Source: Pegea sp. RAD2-039
Lineage: Eukaryota > Chordata > Thaliacea > Salpida > Salpidae
Assembly (NCBI GenBank): GCA_034620365.1
Contig: JAQGEQ010000186.1
Location: 1,426,001 to 1,490,000, forward strand
Length of the DNA: 64,000 nucleotides
Direction of reading: 5' to 3'
The notes under the pieces were generated by a model that was given only the letters and a program-made list of their open reading frames with translations, was not told the origin of the DNA and made no database searches. A program made the position numbers and the translations under genes. Within the stretch, counting starts at the first letter, position 1, and the number at the start of each line of letters is the position of its first letter. Below are positions 11,655 to 24,049 of the stretch, piece after piece.

Positions 11655-13547
11655 TTCGCTAACACTATAAAGTATTTGAACCTCCTTTATATAACAAATA
11701 TTGATTAATAAACTTAATTTATAATTTATTAAAATATACATTTATCAAATCGTCAATTTTTTGAAGCAAGTTTTTTTAGGTTTCTTTTATATGCAAGGTA
11801 TACTTATTAGTAACCATACTTATATAGAAACTTTTTTTTTATAACTTGTTAATCTTTGTGAAAAGTAGTTTAAAGACAACCTTTCTTTGAATCAATTTTT
11901 AGCTGTATAAACTAATCTATTAAAAAAGAAAACAATTTTTATGCAAGTTTTTTTAGCAATATCATGCGCTAATAAAAAACTTAGATATGAAATCAAACTA
12001 ACCAGATATTTAAAGTTATTTTGATCAAATTAAAACGGAAATACTAATTTACTAAAATGAAAACTTTCGAAAACTGAACATCTCGTAGCTTATTACTTGA
12101 CGTTTGTACTTGTACTAGTAATTGAAAATGAAAGTCTAGCACCTAAAATAGTTTATCGAAAAAAGTTTTTGGGGTTTTTTTGAAGTTTAAATATTTCGTC
12201 AAAAAATAAAATTTAAAAATATTTTTAATCTTGAGGTAGTTTTTAATTTGAGTCTCTTAAAATAAAATTATTTCTAAGATTAAAAAAAAAACATTGTATA
12301 AGAAGATTCTTAATAAAATTTCTTTTGTAATTTACGTAAATTGTGATTCGAGATTAAAGACTTTCATCTCATCATCGTGATTTTTAAATCTTTTTCGTAA
12401 AATTTAGGATTCTTGTAAATAGTCTTGTATTTTGTTCTTACATGAAAAAATATTAGAAAATTAATTTGGAACTAAATGACCAATTTGTTGTCAATAGTTT
12501 TTTTTTAATTTCACACAAACTTGTCTTTTTAAACTATTTTAAAAATATGAAAACAACAAATTTATTTCCAAAGGTATGTACGAAACTTTAGATATATAAT
12601 AAAACATTTTAAATTTTTATAAGATCAGTTTATAATCACTTAACTAGAAAAGCTTAAAAGTTAAACCTCCTAAAAAGAAGTTTGAAAATATCTTCTTCAC
12701 TGGATAACTGCAAATGTAAATGTTTTAGTTGCATTAAAAGATAAAAGTTATTTTTCTGTTTATAACATAAATTTACTGAAAACTATAAGCTTATTTTATA
12801 ACTAACTTTTAGTTTGGATATTTATTATTAAGTTTTATATTATTTTAGTTAAATGAATTTAATTTTTATTTGCTTCAAAATATAAATTAATATTTATTTA
12901 ACTATATATACATACATTTTCTTTCTAAAGTATCTTTAAAAATTGAAATTCGTTTATTTTAAATAAAAATAATTCAAGTTTTTATAGAAGAACCCCTTTT
13001 AAAAATAAAACTATTTTTTGAAAAATTTTGCAAAAATAAATTAAACGATTTTTTTTTATAATAGTTCCAAATTTAAATCTCTAAAATCAAATTTTATAAA
13101 ATTATAAAATTTTAAAGAAGTTTATTTAAATATTTGAAAAATGTTCTTTAAAAATACTTGAAAGTTCTAATTAAAAATTGTTAGTTTGAAACTTTATTTT
13201 TAGGCCTTAAAACTGTTAGTCATTTATTAAATAATTTACAAATATTTAAGGTTTTCAATTCTTAGCATATAAACTCAAATATCTATATATTTTTATCATC
13301 ATTTCAGTGACTAACTTACTTATTTCGTGCAATACTCCATACCATGGATTCCCTATAAGTAAAATCATTAATGTAATTTTTAAATGTCATCTAAGACTAC
13401 TGAAGGTTACCAAAAAAAATTCTTGAAAAAATTATGATTATTTATTAACCAAAAATTTGTTTCAAAATAAATTGATTAAAAAAATTAATAGGTTTAACTT
13501 TATTACGGGAAACCACAAAACAAGTAATACAGTTGTGATCTTTTAAA
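11655..13547. other. AT-rich region between the paralogous receptors, part 1
   Basis: No gene is seen. Sequence is AT-rich with many poly-A/T runs. It presumably includes the promoter of the minus-strand receptor, but no motif is distinguishable. Confidence 0.45.
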
Positions 13548-13939
13548 GGCTGTTTCGGCCGAGAACGGCCATGTTGTAAGCCAGGGCAGAAATTATGGAG
13601 ATTCAGTTGTTGCCCATGCAACAGGATTCCACTCTCCACATCAACAAGGTTATGTAGCGGAACAGAAGGACTTGATGCAGTTACGCCCAGCTGGCGTCAA
13701 AGGAGCTGACAGAACTGAGTACAGTGACAAACTGCCTACGAGACTCCAAGCTCCAAGTCCAGTTTTAAACTCGGAGTTTTGCGTCCTCTACAATTTCGAT
13801 CATTAACCAGACTAACTAGGTTCTTCTGCCCGGGTTTTTATGGACTTTTCCTCGTCGTAATATGTGTCCGCCTGGGCTCGAACCTGAGACCTTCCGCTCA
13901 GTAGGAGGGCGTGACAACCACTATACGACACAGATAGAC
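13548..13939 (-). mobile_element. tRNA-derived SINE-1, copy B (best preserved)
   Basis: About 390 bp, read on the minus strand. The head has a clear tRNA-like organisation: an A-box-like GTATAGTGGTTGTCACG, an internal GAGCGGAAGGTCTC, and a B box GGTTCGAGCCC, followed by CAGGCGGACACAT. The body continues with AAGGA/AAGTCCATA, GTAGGCAGTTTGTCAC, GTCCTTCTGTTCCGCTACA and TTGCATGGGCAACAACTGAA. It ends with a G+C-rich GGCCGTTCTCGGCCGAA tail that can fold into a short hairpin. Intact pol III boxes suggest this copy is younger than the one at 4.4 kb. It sits between the two receptor paralogs. Confidence 0.88.
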
Positions 13940-15790
13940 ATATCCAGATTCAGAAAACATAAACTAATTATACTTATCAATTAATTATCTCAATAGATAT
14001 CATATAAATTAATTATCAATTAATATATCAATTAACTTTTCAATTAATTGACAATTTATATAAGTTGTTCAAACCACTTTTCATTACTCTGAGTGAAGAT
14101 ATTTAATTTTTTGTTTATTTAACTTGAGGTAAGAAATATACTTTTAGTTTCTTGTTGTATTTACTATGAAATAATAAAATGAATTTTAAAGATTAAATCT
14201 ATGAGTTGGAAATCAATTATTATTTCAATTAAAAAATATTACAAAAATTATTATTTTTCTACTTTATACAGACATCTAACCTCAGCTGTTTTCTTGGATT
14301 AATTTAAAAAAATCATGTATTAGCAAAACGTTTTAAAACCTTAAACGAAAGAATTTTAATTTTAAAGAATTGATCTCGATGACGTTCTACAAAAAATTAT
14401 TGAAATCAAAATGAATTATAAAGATTAACTTTAAACACAAATTGCTTAAAGTTCTTTAAAAAATTTGTTTCATATTTATCAAAAAAAAGAAGAAGAAGGC
14501 TTGTTTCTAAATACTTCTACTATGTTTATATAATCTTTAAAATAGTTTTGTTTTGGTGTAAACCAACTATTGTTCTTCAATTTTATGCATTTAACAAAGC
14601 TTAGTGAAAGAAACAGTAGACTAAGAAAATTATTTTAAAGTTATTCACTTGATAATATGATCTTTCTTAAAAATTTTTTATTTATTTTATTTACTTTGAT
14701 ATTAAATAAGATCAAATTTACTTTTATGTCAGACAATGAGGATTTTATTTTTCGCTTTCTGGTCTTATTTGCCATTTTATTACAGAGGTTAGTTCTGTAA
14801 TTAAAGATTTTTACTAAATTCGGATTATATCACATAAGTTTCAAAAATAATTGTTTCGTTTTAATTATAATTTCTAATCTTAGTATTTTCTTCTTTTGAA
14901 TTCTTTTTCATAAAAATCATAAATTGAGTTCTATAATTACTATTTCATATACTTGAGATCATTTAAGATAAAACTTTTAGTAAACAAGTTGAAGTTGAAG
15001 TTTAGTTTCTAGTTTCATATTTTCTAATATTTTAGGAGTTGAAACTGCAACGTAATTCAAAAAAACTTTAGATCAACAAGTTTTTTGCAAACTTCCAAAT
15101 ATTTATAACAATTATAATTATTGTTCGCAGTGAATTTCTGTTATTTCATATATGTACTTGGTTTATATTAACAAAGTTTTGAATTAGTTTTTCAATATTA
15201 ATTTAAAAATAAATAAACTAAAAAAACGAAGCAATGTATAACTGTTTGTTATTTGCATTCTTAACCATTCAACTTACAAACATTTTTAATAAATTGTTCT
15301 TTAAGATTTACAATCAAATTTTTTTCAACTTTCAATAGATAAAAAAATATTTTCGATTAAGTTATACAAATATTTACATAAGCTGAGGCTATATTATCAT
15401 TATGTCTAGTTTTGATATTTAGCTTTTTTAAATGAGTATTTATTTAATTTTAATGCATTCCTTTATAACTGGTTTTGTTTAAGATTCTTAACTTTCATCT
15501 ATATAAAATAGTTCTTATTTTAACAGCAACAGTAATATTCAAAGTTTTTATTTTAATGATAATTTCTACTAACTTTAATGCTAGTGTAAGTAATTGTTAT
15601 TCACACTTTTTCTAAGATTGAATAAATTTCCCTGTATAAATTTAACGTTTGCATTCTGTATGAATTATTAATGATTATTATTAATAGATATGTATAATAA
15701 AAGTTATTAATGTAGTTAGTAATAAACAATTTCATAGTTTCAAACAAACAACAAAAAAGTTTTTTTTCAGTTTTATAATTGAAGTAAGGA
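13940..15790. other. AT-rich region between the paralogous receptors, part 2
   Basis: No gene is supported. Just beyond the SINE head (13975-14055) is a run of ATTAATT-type short repeats (tcaattaattatc, atcaattaat). The rest is AT-rich spacer and the 5' flank of the plus-strand receptor. Confidence 0.45.
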
Positions 15791-16777
15791 ATGGAAAGAA
15801 CATTTACTGATCAAAACTTATCAAGTAACTTAAGTTTTACTGATCATCAACACTCAGTGTTGAAAGATTTATGGATTCTTCCTCAAGTTGTTCTTCCAAT
15901 CCTTTCTATTTCCGTTATCTGCTTGATGATCTCATTTAACAACTATAAAAGGATGAAAATGCGACAACTGGCCACTAGAAATGATAAGAAGCTGAAAATG
16001 TTGTGGGCAATTCTTAAAGTCTTACTTTATTTGGTTCTATTGAAGTCCTTTGCTTCGATTGGTTTGTTACTTGTTGGAAGATTCTATCATAAAAATGGAA
16101 TAGTTTGTGAAATATATATCGATGCCTTGTTTACTTTACGTGGTTTTTGTTGTTCTTTTGGTTTCAATTTTGTATGGCTAAGAAACTATATTGTTTATAA
16201 AAGTCCACTGTTAAAGCATCTTTACACACCAATAATAAAATTGACTAGTTTGTTCACAGTTATTTTGTTTAATACAATGGTTGTATTTTCATTTGTTTTA
16301 GCTTACCTAGCAGATAATTATTCCATGACTGAATATGGTTGTGTTGCAAGAAGAAAACAGCATGTTGCTGCATATATGGGTTACATTCTTATCTTCATAT
16401 GTCTTACTTTACTCTTTGGCTTATTCCTATATCCGTTAAAAATACATCTTAAGCAGATAAAGGTCTCTAATGAAAATCTAACTAGAAGTTCTGCAGTTTC
16501 TGATAAGCTGAAAAATACTATTCGTATTTCTACAATTAGCTCATTTATAATGTTTACTTCTTTTATAGTTTGTTGGATTTTTACTGAGTTTTGTCTTCCT
16601 ATGATAACTCCTAAAATTTATACAATAATGTTGTATGATATCACTCTTTTTATAAACGTTTATTCAGTTTTTTATACTTTTTTGGATTACAAATTTAGTT
16701 TAACTAGAGATTTTCGAGCATTTGTAAATAGTGAATACAAGCACCAAGTAATAGATTATCAAACAAGCCGAGCATAA
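15791..16777 (+). CDS. Orphan seven-transmembrane receptor, paralog 2
   Basis: An intronless 328-residue seven-span protein, about half identical to the gene at 10656-11654 by eye. Approximate spans: TM1 27-49, TM2 72-95, TM3 109-136, TM4 143-173, TM5 193-217, TM6 240-268, TM7 272-297. The loop-2 Cys (YGCV) and the Cys before TM3 (VCEIY) are retained. TM3 ends in WLRNYIVY in place of DRY, and TM7 ends in FYTFLDYKF in place of NPxxY. NLS sequons lie near the N terminus. The ATG at 15791 gives the N terminus MERTFTDQN, matching MKNNFTDDR of the paralog. The absence of introns beside intron-rich neighbours suggests the pair arose from a retrocopy or from an intronless receptor family. Function is unknown. 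Confidence 0.75.
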   Translation: MERTFTDQNLSSNLSFTDHQHSVLKDLWILPQVVLPILSISVICLMISFNNYKRMKMRQLATRNDKKLKMLWAILKVLLYLVLLKSFASIGLLLVGRFYHKNGIVCEIYIDALFTLRGFCCSFGFNFVWLRNYIVYKSPLLKHLYTPIIKLTSLFTVILFNTMVVFSFVLAYLADNYSMTEYGCVARRKQHVAAYMGYILIFICLTLLFGLFLYPLKIHLKQIKVSNENLTRSSAVSDKLKNTIRISTISSFIMFTSFIVCWIFTEFCLPMITPKIYTIMLYDITLFINVYSVFYTFLDYKFSLTRDFRAFVNSEYKHQVIDYQTSRA

Positions 16778-18045
16778 AAATAAGAGTTTATTACAACTTT
16801 TCTATCTCATATTATACTTCAAACTTCAATTGTTATTTCTATCTATACAAAATACTATTTCTTTTAGATTATTACTTTTATCTTTATAATCTGTCACTTT
16901 TTATCTATTCATTTTGATTATTGCAACAAAAATTCAAAGTTTTTAAAACATTAGAAATTTGTTATTGTTAAAATTGGAAATTGAATAAAAGATATTTTGA
17001 AGTTCTTATGTATGTTTCATTACAAGATATATTTATTCAAATTCTTTTAGAATTTATACATCATTTTTGCATATAATTTTGAGTTGTGGCTTATTTTTCT
17101 ATCGTTTGTTATTTTTCAAATATATATAAAAATCAAAAATTTGTGTTTTAGACGACTGTAAAAAGGAAAGATTTTTACCAGATAAGAGGTCAATTTCTTT
17201 TACAACTTGATCTTTAAGTCTTACTTCTATTGAAATTCTAAAAATTATACAATTAATAAGATCTAAAATTTGTAAATTTAATACTTTTACAAAATTCTTT
17301 TTATTCATCATATAGAATTATTTTCTATTTTACAATTATTCTATTTGTCCTAACTTAAAATTTTTAAGAAATAAAGTTTTCATACTTTGAATAAATCAAA
17401 TATTTGTAAATATTAAATACAGTTATTTTTTTAGTAAATATTTTGAAAGGTTTAGAATTCTTAAACAGATATTTTTTATCAAGCTTATTGCTACTGTTTA
17501 ATGAAAATTTCTTTTTATATCCGTCTTATAGACACAGATAACATTTGTATTCTTTAAATCCTAATAAGGCACTTCAATTGATAAATCATTTCAGTCCTAG
17601 TACTTATGTTTATGATATCAACGGAATGACACAATATGGAGTCTTCACTGTTTGGCACAAATATTTGGTTGGTGAGAATGGGGTATATTTGAATTAGGTA
17701 ACAGTAGAATATTTTGCCGCATACGTAAATGCATCATTCTTCATTACATTATAGATATGGGTTATCTGTAGCCGACTTGATGTTACTTGCAGCGTGTATC
17801 TTTGTCACTTACCATTGATGCTAGTCGCTTTTTACAATTTATCTAGTTCATAGAGATGATTACTTGTTGCTAACCAATCAAATAAATAATAGAATTTTTT
17901 GATGAGATTTTCATAACGATATTTTTAAAGTTTTTTGTTCAGTTTTTGTAAGTTTACGAAAAAATGAATACCAAATTTATATAGTAATTAGATTTGTATA
18001 TAATATAAACCAGTGATTTTTGAATAACTGTTATTTAAAGGACTA
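16778..18045. other. AT-rich spacer with a possible receptor relic
   Basis: No intact gene. The block 17580-17880 is richer in G+C than its surroundings and contains the TM2-like peptide listed at 17756-17818. The rest is plain AT-rich DNA. Confidence 0.4.
17756..17818 (+). pseudogene. Possible GPCR TM2 relic
   Basis: The conceptual peptide YGLSVADLMLLAACIFVTYH ends at a TGA. L-S-V-A-D-L is close to the LAVADL hallmark of TM2 in rhodopsin-family receptors, and the preceding in-frame MHHSSLHYR fits the loop 1 position. No intact TM1 or TM3 was found in frame on either side. It could be a decayed receptor exon or a coincidence in a short window. Confidence 0.25.
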
Positions 18046-18235
18046 ATGTCCTGCTTGGTGGCGAAGCGGTTACTACACCTAGCTACAAGGTACATCTAGC
18101 TAGGAAGTACCGGGTTCGACCCCAGGTGGAGACATATAAAACTCCTGAGAAAAACCATAAAAAACTCCTGAGAATGTGTGTTAGTGAGATGTGCTCTCTT
18201 TAGGCACCCTCCTTCGCATTTATATATATAAAATA
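18046..18235 (+). mobile_element. tRNA-derived SINE-2
   Basis: About 190 bp. The head reads as a tRNA-like unit: TGGTGGCGAAGCGGTTACTAC gives an A-box-like element and CCGGGTTCGACCCCAGG a clear B box, about 55 bases apart. The body holds a short duplication (aaaactcctgaga repeated after about 15 bases), then a TATATATATAAAATAAAAATAAA tail typical of retroposed ends. The body differs from SINE-1, so this is a separate family. Confidence 0.78.
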
Positions 18236-21200
18236 AAAATAAACAAACAGATATTTGAGTTAACTGTTTTAGATTTTTATCTAGTATATACTAGTAAAAT
18301 ACGTTTTTATTTGATGCTTGATGTTAGTTACCAATTAAATATTACTTACAAAAGGAAATTTATACATTTTTTTTGTAACATTTACTTAAATTGTGAAAAA
18401 AACTGTTCTTGAGGTGAATTAGTGTTCACGGTTTTCTGATCATAAAAAAATAGATCCTTCCAAGAAATGTTTAAACGAAATTTACTTTTTTATTAAAGTT
18501 GCTAAAGTTAAAAACATTCTTGACTAAAAAAGTCAAACTAGATTAACTTGAATTTGTACATAAATAAACAACAACAAATTATCATCTAATTTGTAATAGA
18601 ATAGTTTTAGAAAAACTGATTTATTTATTATATATAAATATTTGAAAAAGTGTTTATAAATTTCTATTAAATTTTTAAGAAATTTAAATTTTTTAGCAAC
18701 ATTTTTTGATTACCTTTAAAACCAAAAGTGATATCAGACAAAAAATATTTATTTTATTCAGAAATGTTTTAATCTAAATTTATTTCAAATAATTAAAGCA
18801 AATTTTTGATTATACATATTAATTAAAATAAAATTCATTTTTTTAGTTTAACTTGTTGCTTTACTTAAGAATTAAACTCAAATTTGAAGAAATGACAGAT
18901 TTGAAAATATTTCAAATACTTAATTGTAATAAAACTTCAAGGCGTTGATTTAACTTTCGATAAAAATACTTTTATTTTGCTCCAACAAGCATGAAGTGCT
19001 TTTTGACTTGATATATGACAAATTGAAATAACTTAATTTAAATATCCTACATTAAGATAAATATTTTCAAAGAAACATTGATGTGAATATTATAACTTAC
19101 AAAAGAAAATATTATGAAAATATTACTTTGATTTTAACTAAGATATGACAAACAGTAGTTTCGCTATTTCTGTAAAAAGTGACATCATTACTCACAAATA
19201 AAAAACTTGTAACTCAGTATATATACTAATCAGATATCAACTTTCAATACTCTGGCCTCAGTTCAGTTCACGAATGAATCTTTCGCCTTTTACTAAAGAT
19301 TTCCGTGGATTGGGGCAACGCAATGAGTCTTGATTAGTTTTTTGCTGACCTGTAGCTATTCGGCGCGGGTCTTCTTTACTAAAAAATGTTGATATTTACG
19401 CAGCGGGTTTCTGCTTATATTTTGCAGTTGATGTTTCTGTAACCATCGCGTTTGCCGCTATATTTATTTTTGTTGGCAATTATTGTAGATAAGGAAACTT
19501 TGAATTACGTAGTTGAACGAACTTTTGATTCATTGCTTATTATTTAACTTACAACTATTGTTTGCTTTTATAGGTTTTCTGTACACTCTAATCAAGCTGT
19601 GACCATTGACCCTGTAACCTAAACATTCTATCTATCGAGAAGTTGCTTATCAGTTGAAATATATTAGGAAGACTCAAATTAATTTCAAAAGTTTAAGATT
19701 CAGTCATGCTGATATCTTTATACTAATATCGTTGAAGCTATTCGGCGCGGGTTTCCACATGCAGTAAAGTTCAGCTGTAAGTTGATCTAGCAAATAAGAC
19801 TAGTGATGGAAAGCGAACAAAGTTTATACAGACTTTTATGGGTTCATCAAATGAAATGCTGAAAGATTCAGTTATAATTTCTACCTAAGTTACTTCAACT
19901 ACGTTTTTGCAGTAAGTATAATTTATAATCAGAGTTACTATAAACGATAAGTGTAACTGACGGATACTGTAACTTGGAGTACGGATTTCAATTTCGTGCT
20001 GCTGGTTGAAGAAACTCCTTATCACTTTTAATTACTATTATGTATTTTTAATGTTTTAATGACATTTCAAAGCCTAGAGGGTGCTAATGATGTAAATATA
20101 TCACACACCATAAACTCCATTTACAATCTACAAGTGATAAGACCATAAAGTGCCAAGGAAGCAATTTCTTTATGCTGAAATCGGTTTTTTCAGAGTTGTA
20201 AAAATCAGGCAATTAAGAAATTTATTTTATTATGTTTCTAAGAAAATTCGGCATCAATTTTTTATAAGGAATCAATGTACTAATGTGAGAGATCAATTGA
20301 AAAGGTTCAAAGATATTTTTTAGATATCATCTTTATAAGAATATGAAGAAGTAATTTTATTATTTTCATACATTCATTTTTTGCTTAAATTTATTTACAG
20401 TATAAAGTTAGAAGACCAAACTATTTCTACCTTATCTATCAAAACAATATTTTTTGAAGTTATATCGCTAATTTTGAAATCGGAAGATTTCTTAAGTTGA
20501 ATTTTCCTGTTTCAATTTATTTGAAGCTCATGATTTTTTTATCAGATTTTCTTTCTCATAATACAATTCATTATTGCTTCATCTTTTGATCTTTTAACTA
20601 AATTCTTATCTCTTTTACCAATATAAAAGTTTACCATATATCCTATACATCATTTTTTTGTGTTTAATACTTGTCGGTGGTATGCTACTTCATATATTTT
20701 AATTTCCTGTTTTATAAACTTATATATAACATCATAGTTTTCTAAATCTTAATCTATCTGCAAAAATGTTCGACTTTTTCTGCTTATGAAGATTTACGAA
20801 TCAGCTTTTAGCAGAGATTTTCACTTATTTACATGATTCAAATAAAAAAAGTCATCAGAATTCACATCAATTTATACAAGATCTTATAGAGAAGAGGATT
20901 TAAGAAATAATTTATATATTATATTATTATTATTTAAGAAATCTTTGTTATTATCAGATGATAATTTAAACGCTTTTTTTAAACACTAAAAACGCTTTAT
21001 TGTTATCAGTCAGTTTTGTGTAGTGATTTTTCTATCAATTTGAAGCTTTTGAAACTGTTATTATAAAATTAATCAAATATCGTAGAAATTTAGCTGTGGT
21101 GACGTTATCTCTTTCCGTTGCGTTGTCATCATGTTTTTGTGACTTCACGAGTCCAAATCGTTACAGTATGTTCTTTTAATGTCGCAAGAAATAAAGCAAA

Positions 21201-22181
21201 TTCGATAAATACTTTTTTCAATTATAGACTCGTAAATTTGTTTAATTTCAAATTATAGTAAAATTTATTGATTGAAAATCACATTCAGGTTTATCTCACT
21301 AACGACCTTAGAAAAAGTTTAAAATTTCATAATCACTTTTAATTTTATGGAAAATTTTTTGTCTATATGCTTTGGTATCTTTCTATATTCTTTTTCTAAA
21401 TATCAACTAACTTGCAGATTGTTTGATATCTCTAAAGACATTTTATCTTTTAATTGGTATAAATTTAATTTCCTTAGAAGTTTTATTTTAAGTTTTTAAT
21501 TGTCAAAAATAGTTTCTGATTTGATTCACTAAATCTCGTAATCAAACCAGAAATGAATGATAAGTTCAGGTCTGATGTTTATTATTTGTAAATCTGAGAT
21601 TTTCTATTTCTGCTCCTTGAAACATAAAAGATTTAAACTTTGATATTATCATTTTTTATAATTTTTCTGACATTTTAAAATTGACGAAAATTAAAATATT
21701 TTATCGATCATTCTATCAATTATATTTAATTTTTATTAAATAGATAATTTGAGTGGAAGTACTTTTAATTTCTAATAAAAATTTATTTAATGATTTGAAT
21801 AACTGCAAATAATCAAAAATGGTTTTTCAGAGATTATTAAAACTTTAGTTTAACAGATTAGACAGGAAATTGTAAATAATCCACAAAATGTTGATGAATT
21901 CTGAAACTATCAAATGTTCAAATAAAAAAAGGAAACTTTTATAAAGTATAATCTCAGCAACTTTTAATAATTGATATTTATTTTTAATCAAGTATTTATT
22001 TAACTAAATAAATAGTTGTAAAAATAATTGCAGAAATAAAATAAGATTTGAAACTGAAAATTGACTATAAGATAAAATCCTAACAATTTCTTCAACAACG
22101 AGCCAGCAGTACAAGAAATTCCAATTCATATAATCAAATAAAAAACAAACTTTAGTTTCAGCATCAGGTTACAAATTGAAT
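18236..22181. other. Long gene-poor region
   Basis: No intact gene was found in nearly 4 kb. 19.23-20.16 kb is less AT-rich and contains two copies of AGCTATTCGGCGCGGGT about 390 bp apart, at 19344 and 19734, and the TM1-like peptide at 19385-19492. This looks like a decayed gene or element. Confidence 0.4.
19385..19492 (+). pseudogene. Possible GPCR TM1 relic
   Basis: A 35-residue open stretch encodes a hydrophobic segment ending VTIAFAAIFIFVGNYCR before a TAA. A Gly-Asn pair at the end of a first span is typical of TM1 in rhodopsin-family receptors. No continuation is evident, and no splice donor is convincing. Weak call. Confidence 0.2.
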
Positions 22182-24049
22182 TCAATAACCTTGAAGACCA
22201 TTATAAACTTTCGGAGGTTTTGATTTGGAACTGAAAATCTGTTGGATTTCTGTGAAGAGAAAATGAGTTAAAAGATGAAATTCAGTTCAGCTCATCAGCA
22301 CCTGTCTTCTGTTCATCTGTTAACGAGCCACGTGGAAAATCGACATCAAAAGTGATGTATAAATCTCCTCTTAAATTATAGTTTTCATTTGATGGTAATC
22401 CTTCTCCTTTCTTCTTGATTCTAGCTCCAGGCCACGTGACTTGCTTGCGCTCAATTTTTACCTGAAATATTTTGAGTTTTTGATCCACTAAACTCATCAT
22501 CTTTAAGACTCACTTTGTGATTATCAAGATGTTTGATTTCAGTGACAAATCCAGTTAAAGCATCATTTAATGAGATTGTCACATTGGTGTAAAGATCCAT
22601 AAATTTGCGTTCAAACACCGAATGCCTAAATGAGGAGATTAGAATATGAATGTGATTTGCCGTGAGATATGAAGATATTTACTTTAAGACTTTAATCTTG
22701 AAATTAAGGTCACCAGGATCACCATCAACATTCGGGTCACCTTCGCCCACAAAAGGATAGATGGCGCCCTCTTCCATCCCTGGCTCAATTTCTAGTTCCA
22801 AAACTTTTTCCTCATTTACGAATCTGAATAAAAGATTTCAAATAAATTTACCTCCAAACTCAAAACGAATTTTGTACCCTTAGATTGATTACCAGATCTT
22901 TACCCACAATTACTAATTACAAATCGAATCTGGGATATTTGGAAAAGTAATTAAACTTTCTAAACCAAGCTCTCAGACCCATGAGTCGAAAATTAGAAGT
23001 TTTAATTTTTAAGTATTTCTATGACTAACTTAACATTTGGACATTGGTCACAAACTCTTTGGTTGACCATTTGAAATCGGCCTGGACCAGTCTGAGTGGT
23101 TTTCATTTCATTTCGACAATTACATTCCCGGGTGCCACTGGTTGGTTTGGCGACTGGTTTGTATCGAACAATCTGAACAAAATAAAATCTTAGAAAATGA
23201 ATCTTCATCTTTCAAATTTTACTTCAATGAAATTGCCGCTGTAAATATCTTCTAATGTAACTTCCAGTGGAATTGTTATTGTGTCTCCTTTAGGAGTTTC
23301 ATGATGACCTCTTTGTTGTTGTGAACCTCCAAAACCAAAATCAAAAAGATCACCAAAAAAACTGAAAAATAATTTAAAAAACAAACAAGAAATTTGATGA
23401 AAAAGTGAACCTTGAGAAATGGTCTCCTCCGCCTCCTTGCATTTCATCTTTCAGACCTTCTTCCCCAAACTTATCATATTTTTTTCTTTTGTCATCATCT
23501 GATAAAACCTTTAAACATCAGAAATTATTGATTTTAAAATTCAAACATTTGATTTTACCTCATAAGCGAGAGCAAGTTCCTGAAACTTTTCAGTTGCTGA
23601 TTCATCATTTGGGTTCTTATCTGGGTGCATTATCTTTGCCAGTTTTCTATAAGCTGATTTAATTTGTTTTTTTGAAGCATTTTTTTCCACTTGAAGAATT
23701 TTGTAGAAATCTCTCCTGAAAAAGGAAAGTGATATTAAAAACTGGATTTAAAACTAAATTATCAATTTAAAAATTTCATAATAATTTAACTACAATCAAT
23801 AAATGATCAGAATTATCTTTTAAATAATCAAAACTTTTTTACAACAAACTTAAATATTAGAAAACAGAAATATTATAAGCAATTATCAATTTAAACAATT
23901 TAAATCTAATTTTTAAACCGAATAGTCGAAAATGAATAAATTAAAAAGAATTAAATTCAAAACATGTTTTGATACAAAAATTGAAAAACTTACCCAGCTA
24001 ACACAGATATAAAGAAAAGTAAAAATACAAATAAAGTTTTAATATTCAT
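22182..24049 (-). CDS. DNAJB11: ER-resident Hsp40 co-chaperone DNAJB11/ERdj3
   Basis: ERdj3 stimulates the ER Hsp70 BiP and binds unfolded clients in the ER lumen. Nine exons on the minus strand: 24049-23994, 23715-23559, 23508-23411, 23361-23223, 23172-23030, 22823-22683, 22625-22514, 22461-22302 and 22249-22182. Phases all agree and give 357 residues (human 358). A hydrophobic signal peptide ([18 protein letters not shown]) is followed by the J domain with HPD at residues 49-51, a G/F segment ([12 protein letters not shown]), and client-binding domains containing the paired CNCR and CDQC cysteines, [20 protein letters not shown] and KKGEGLP. It ends in KVYNGLQGY, the conserved family terminus, without KDEL, as in vertebrates. 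The last short exon was placed from this motif and phase. No ERSE was found upstream. Confidence 0.96.

Noticed and set aside
18046-18135. A functional tRNA gene
   Set aside because: A and B boxes are present, but the arms do not pair into a full cloverleaf by eye and the unit continues into a SINE body and A/T tail.
23405-23662. An 85-codon plus-strand ORF
   Set aside because: It is the antisense shadow of DNAJB11 exons 2-3.
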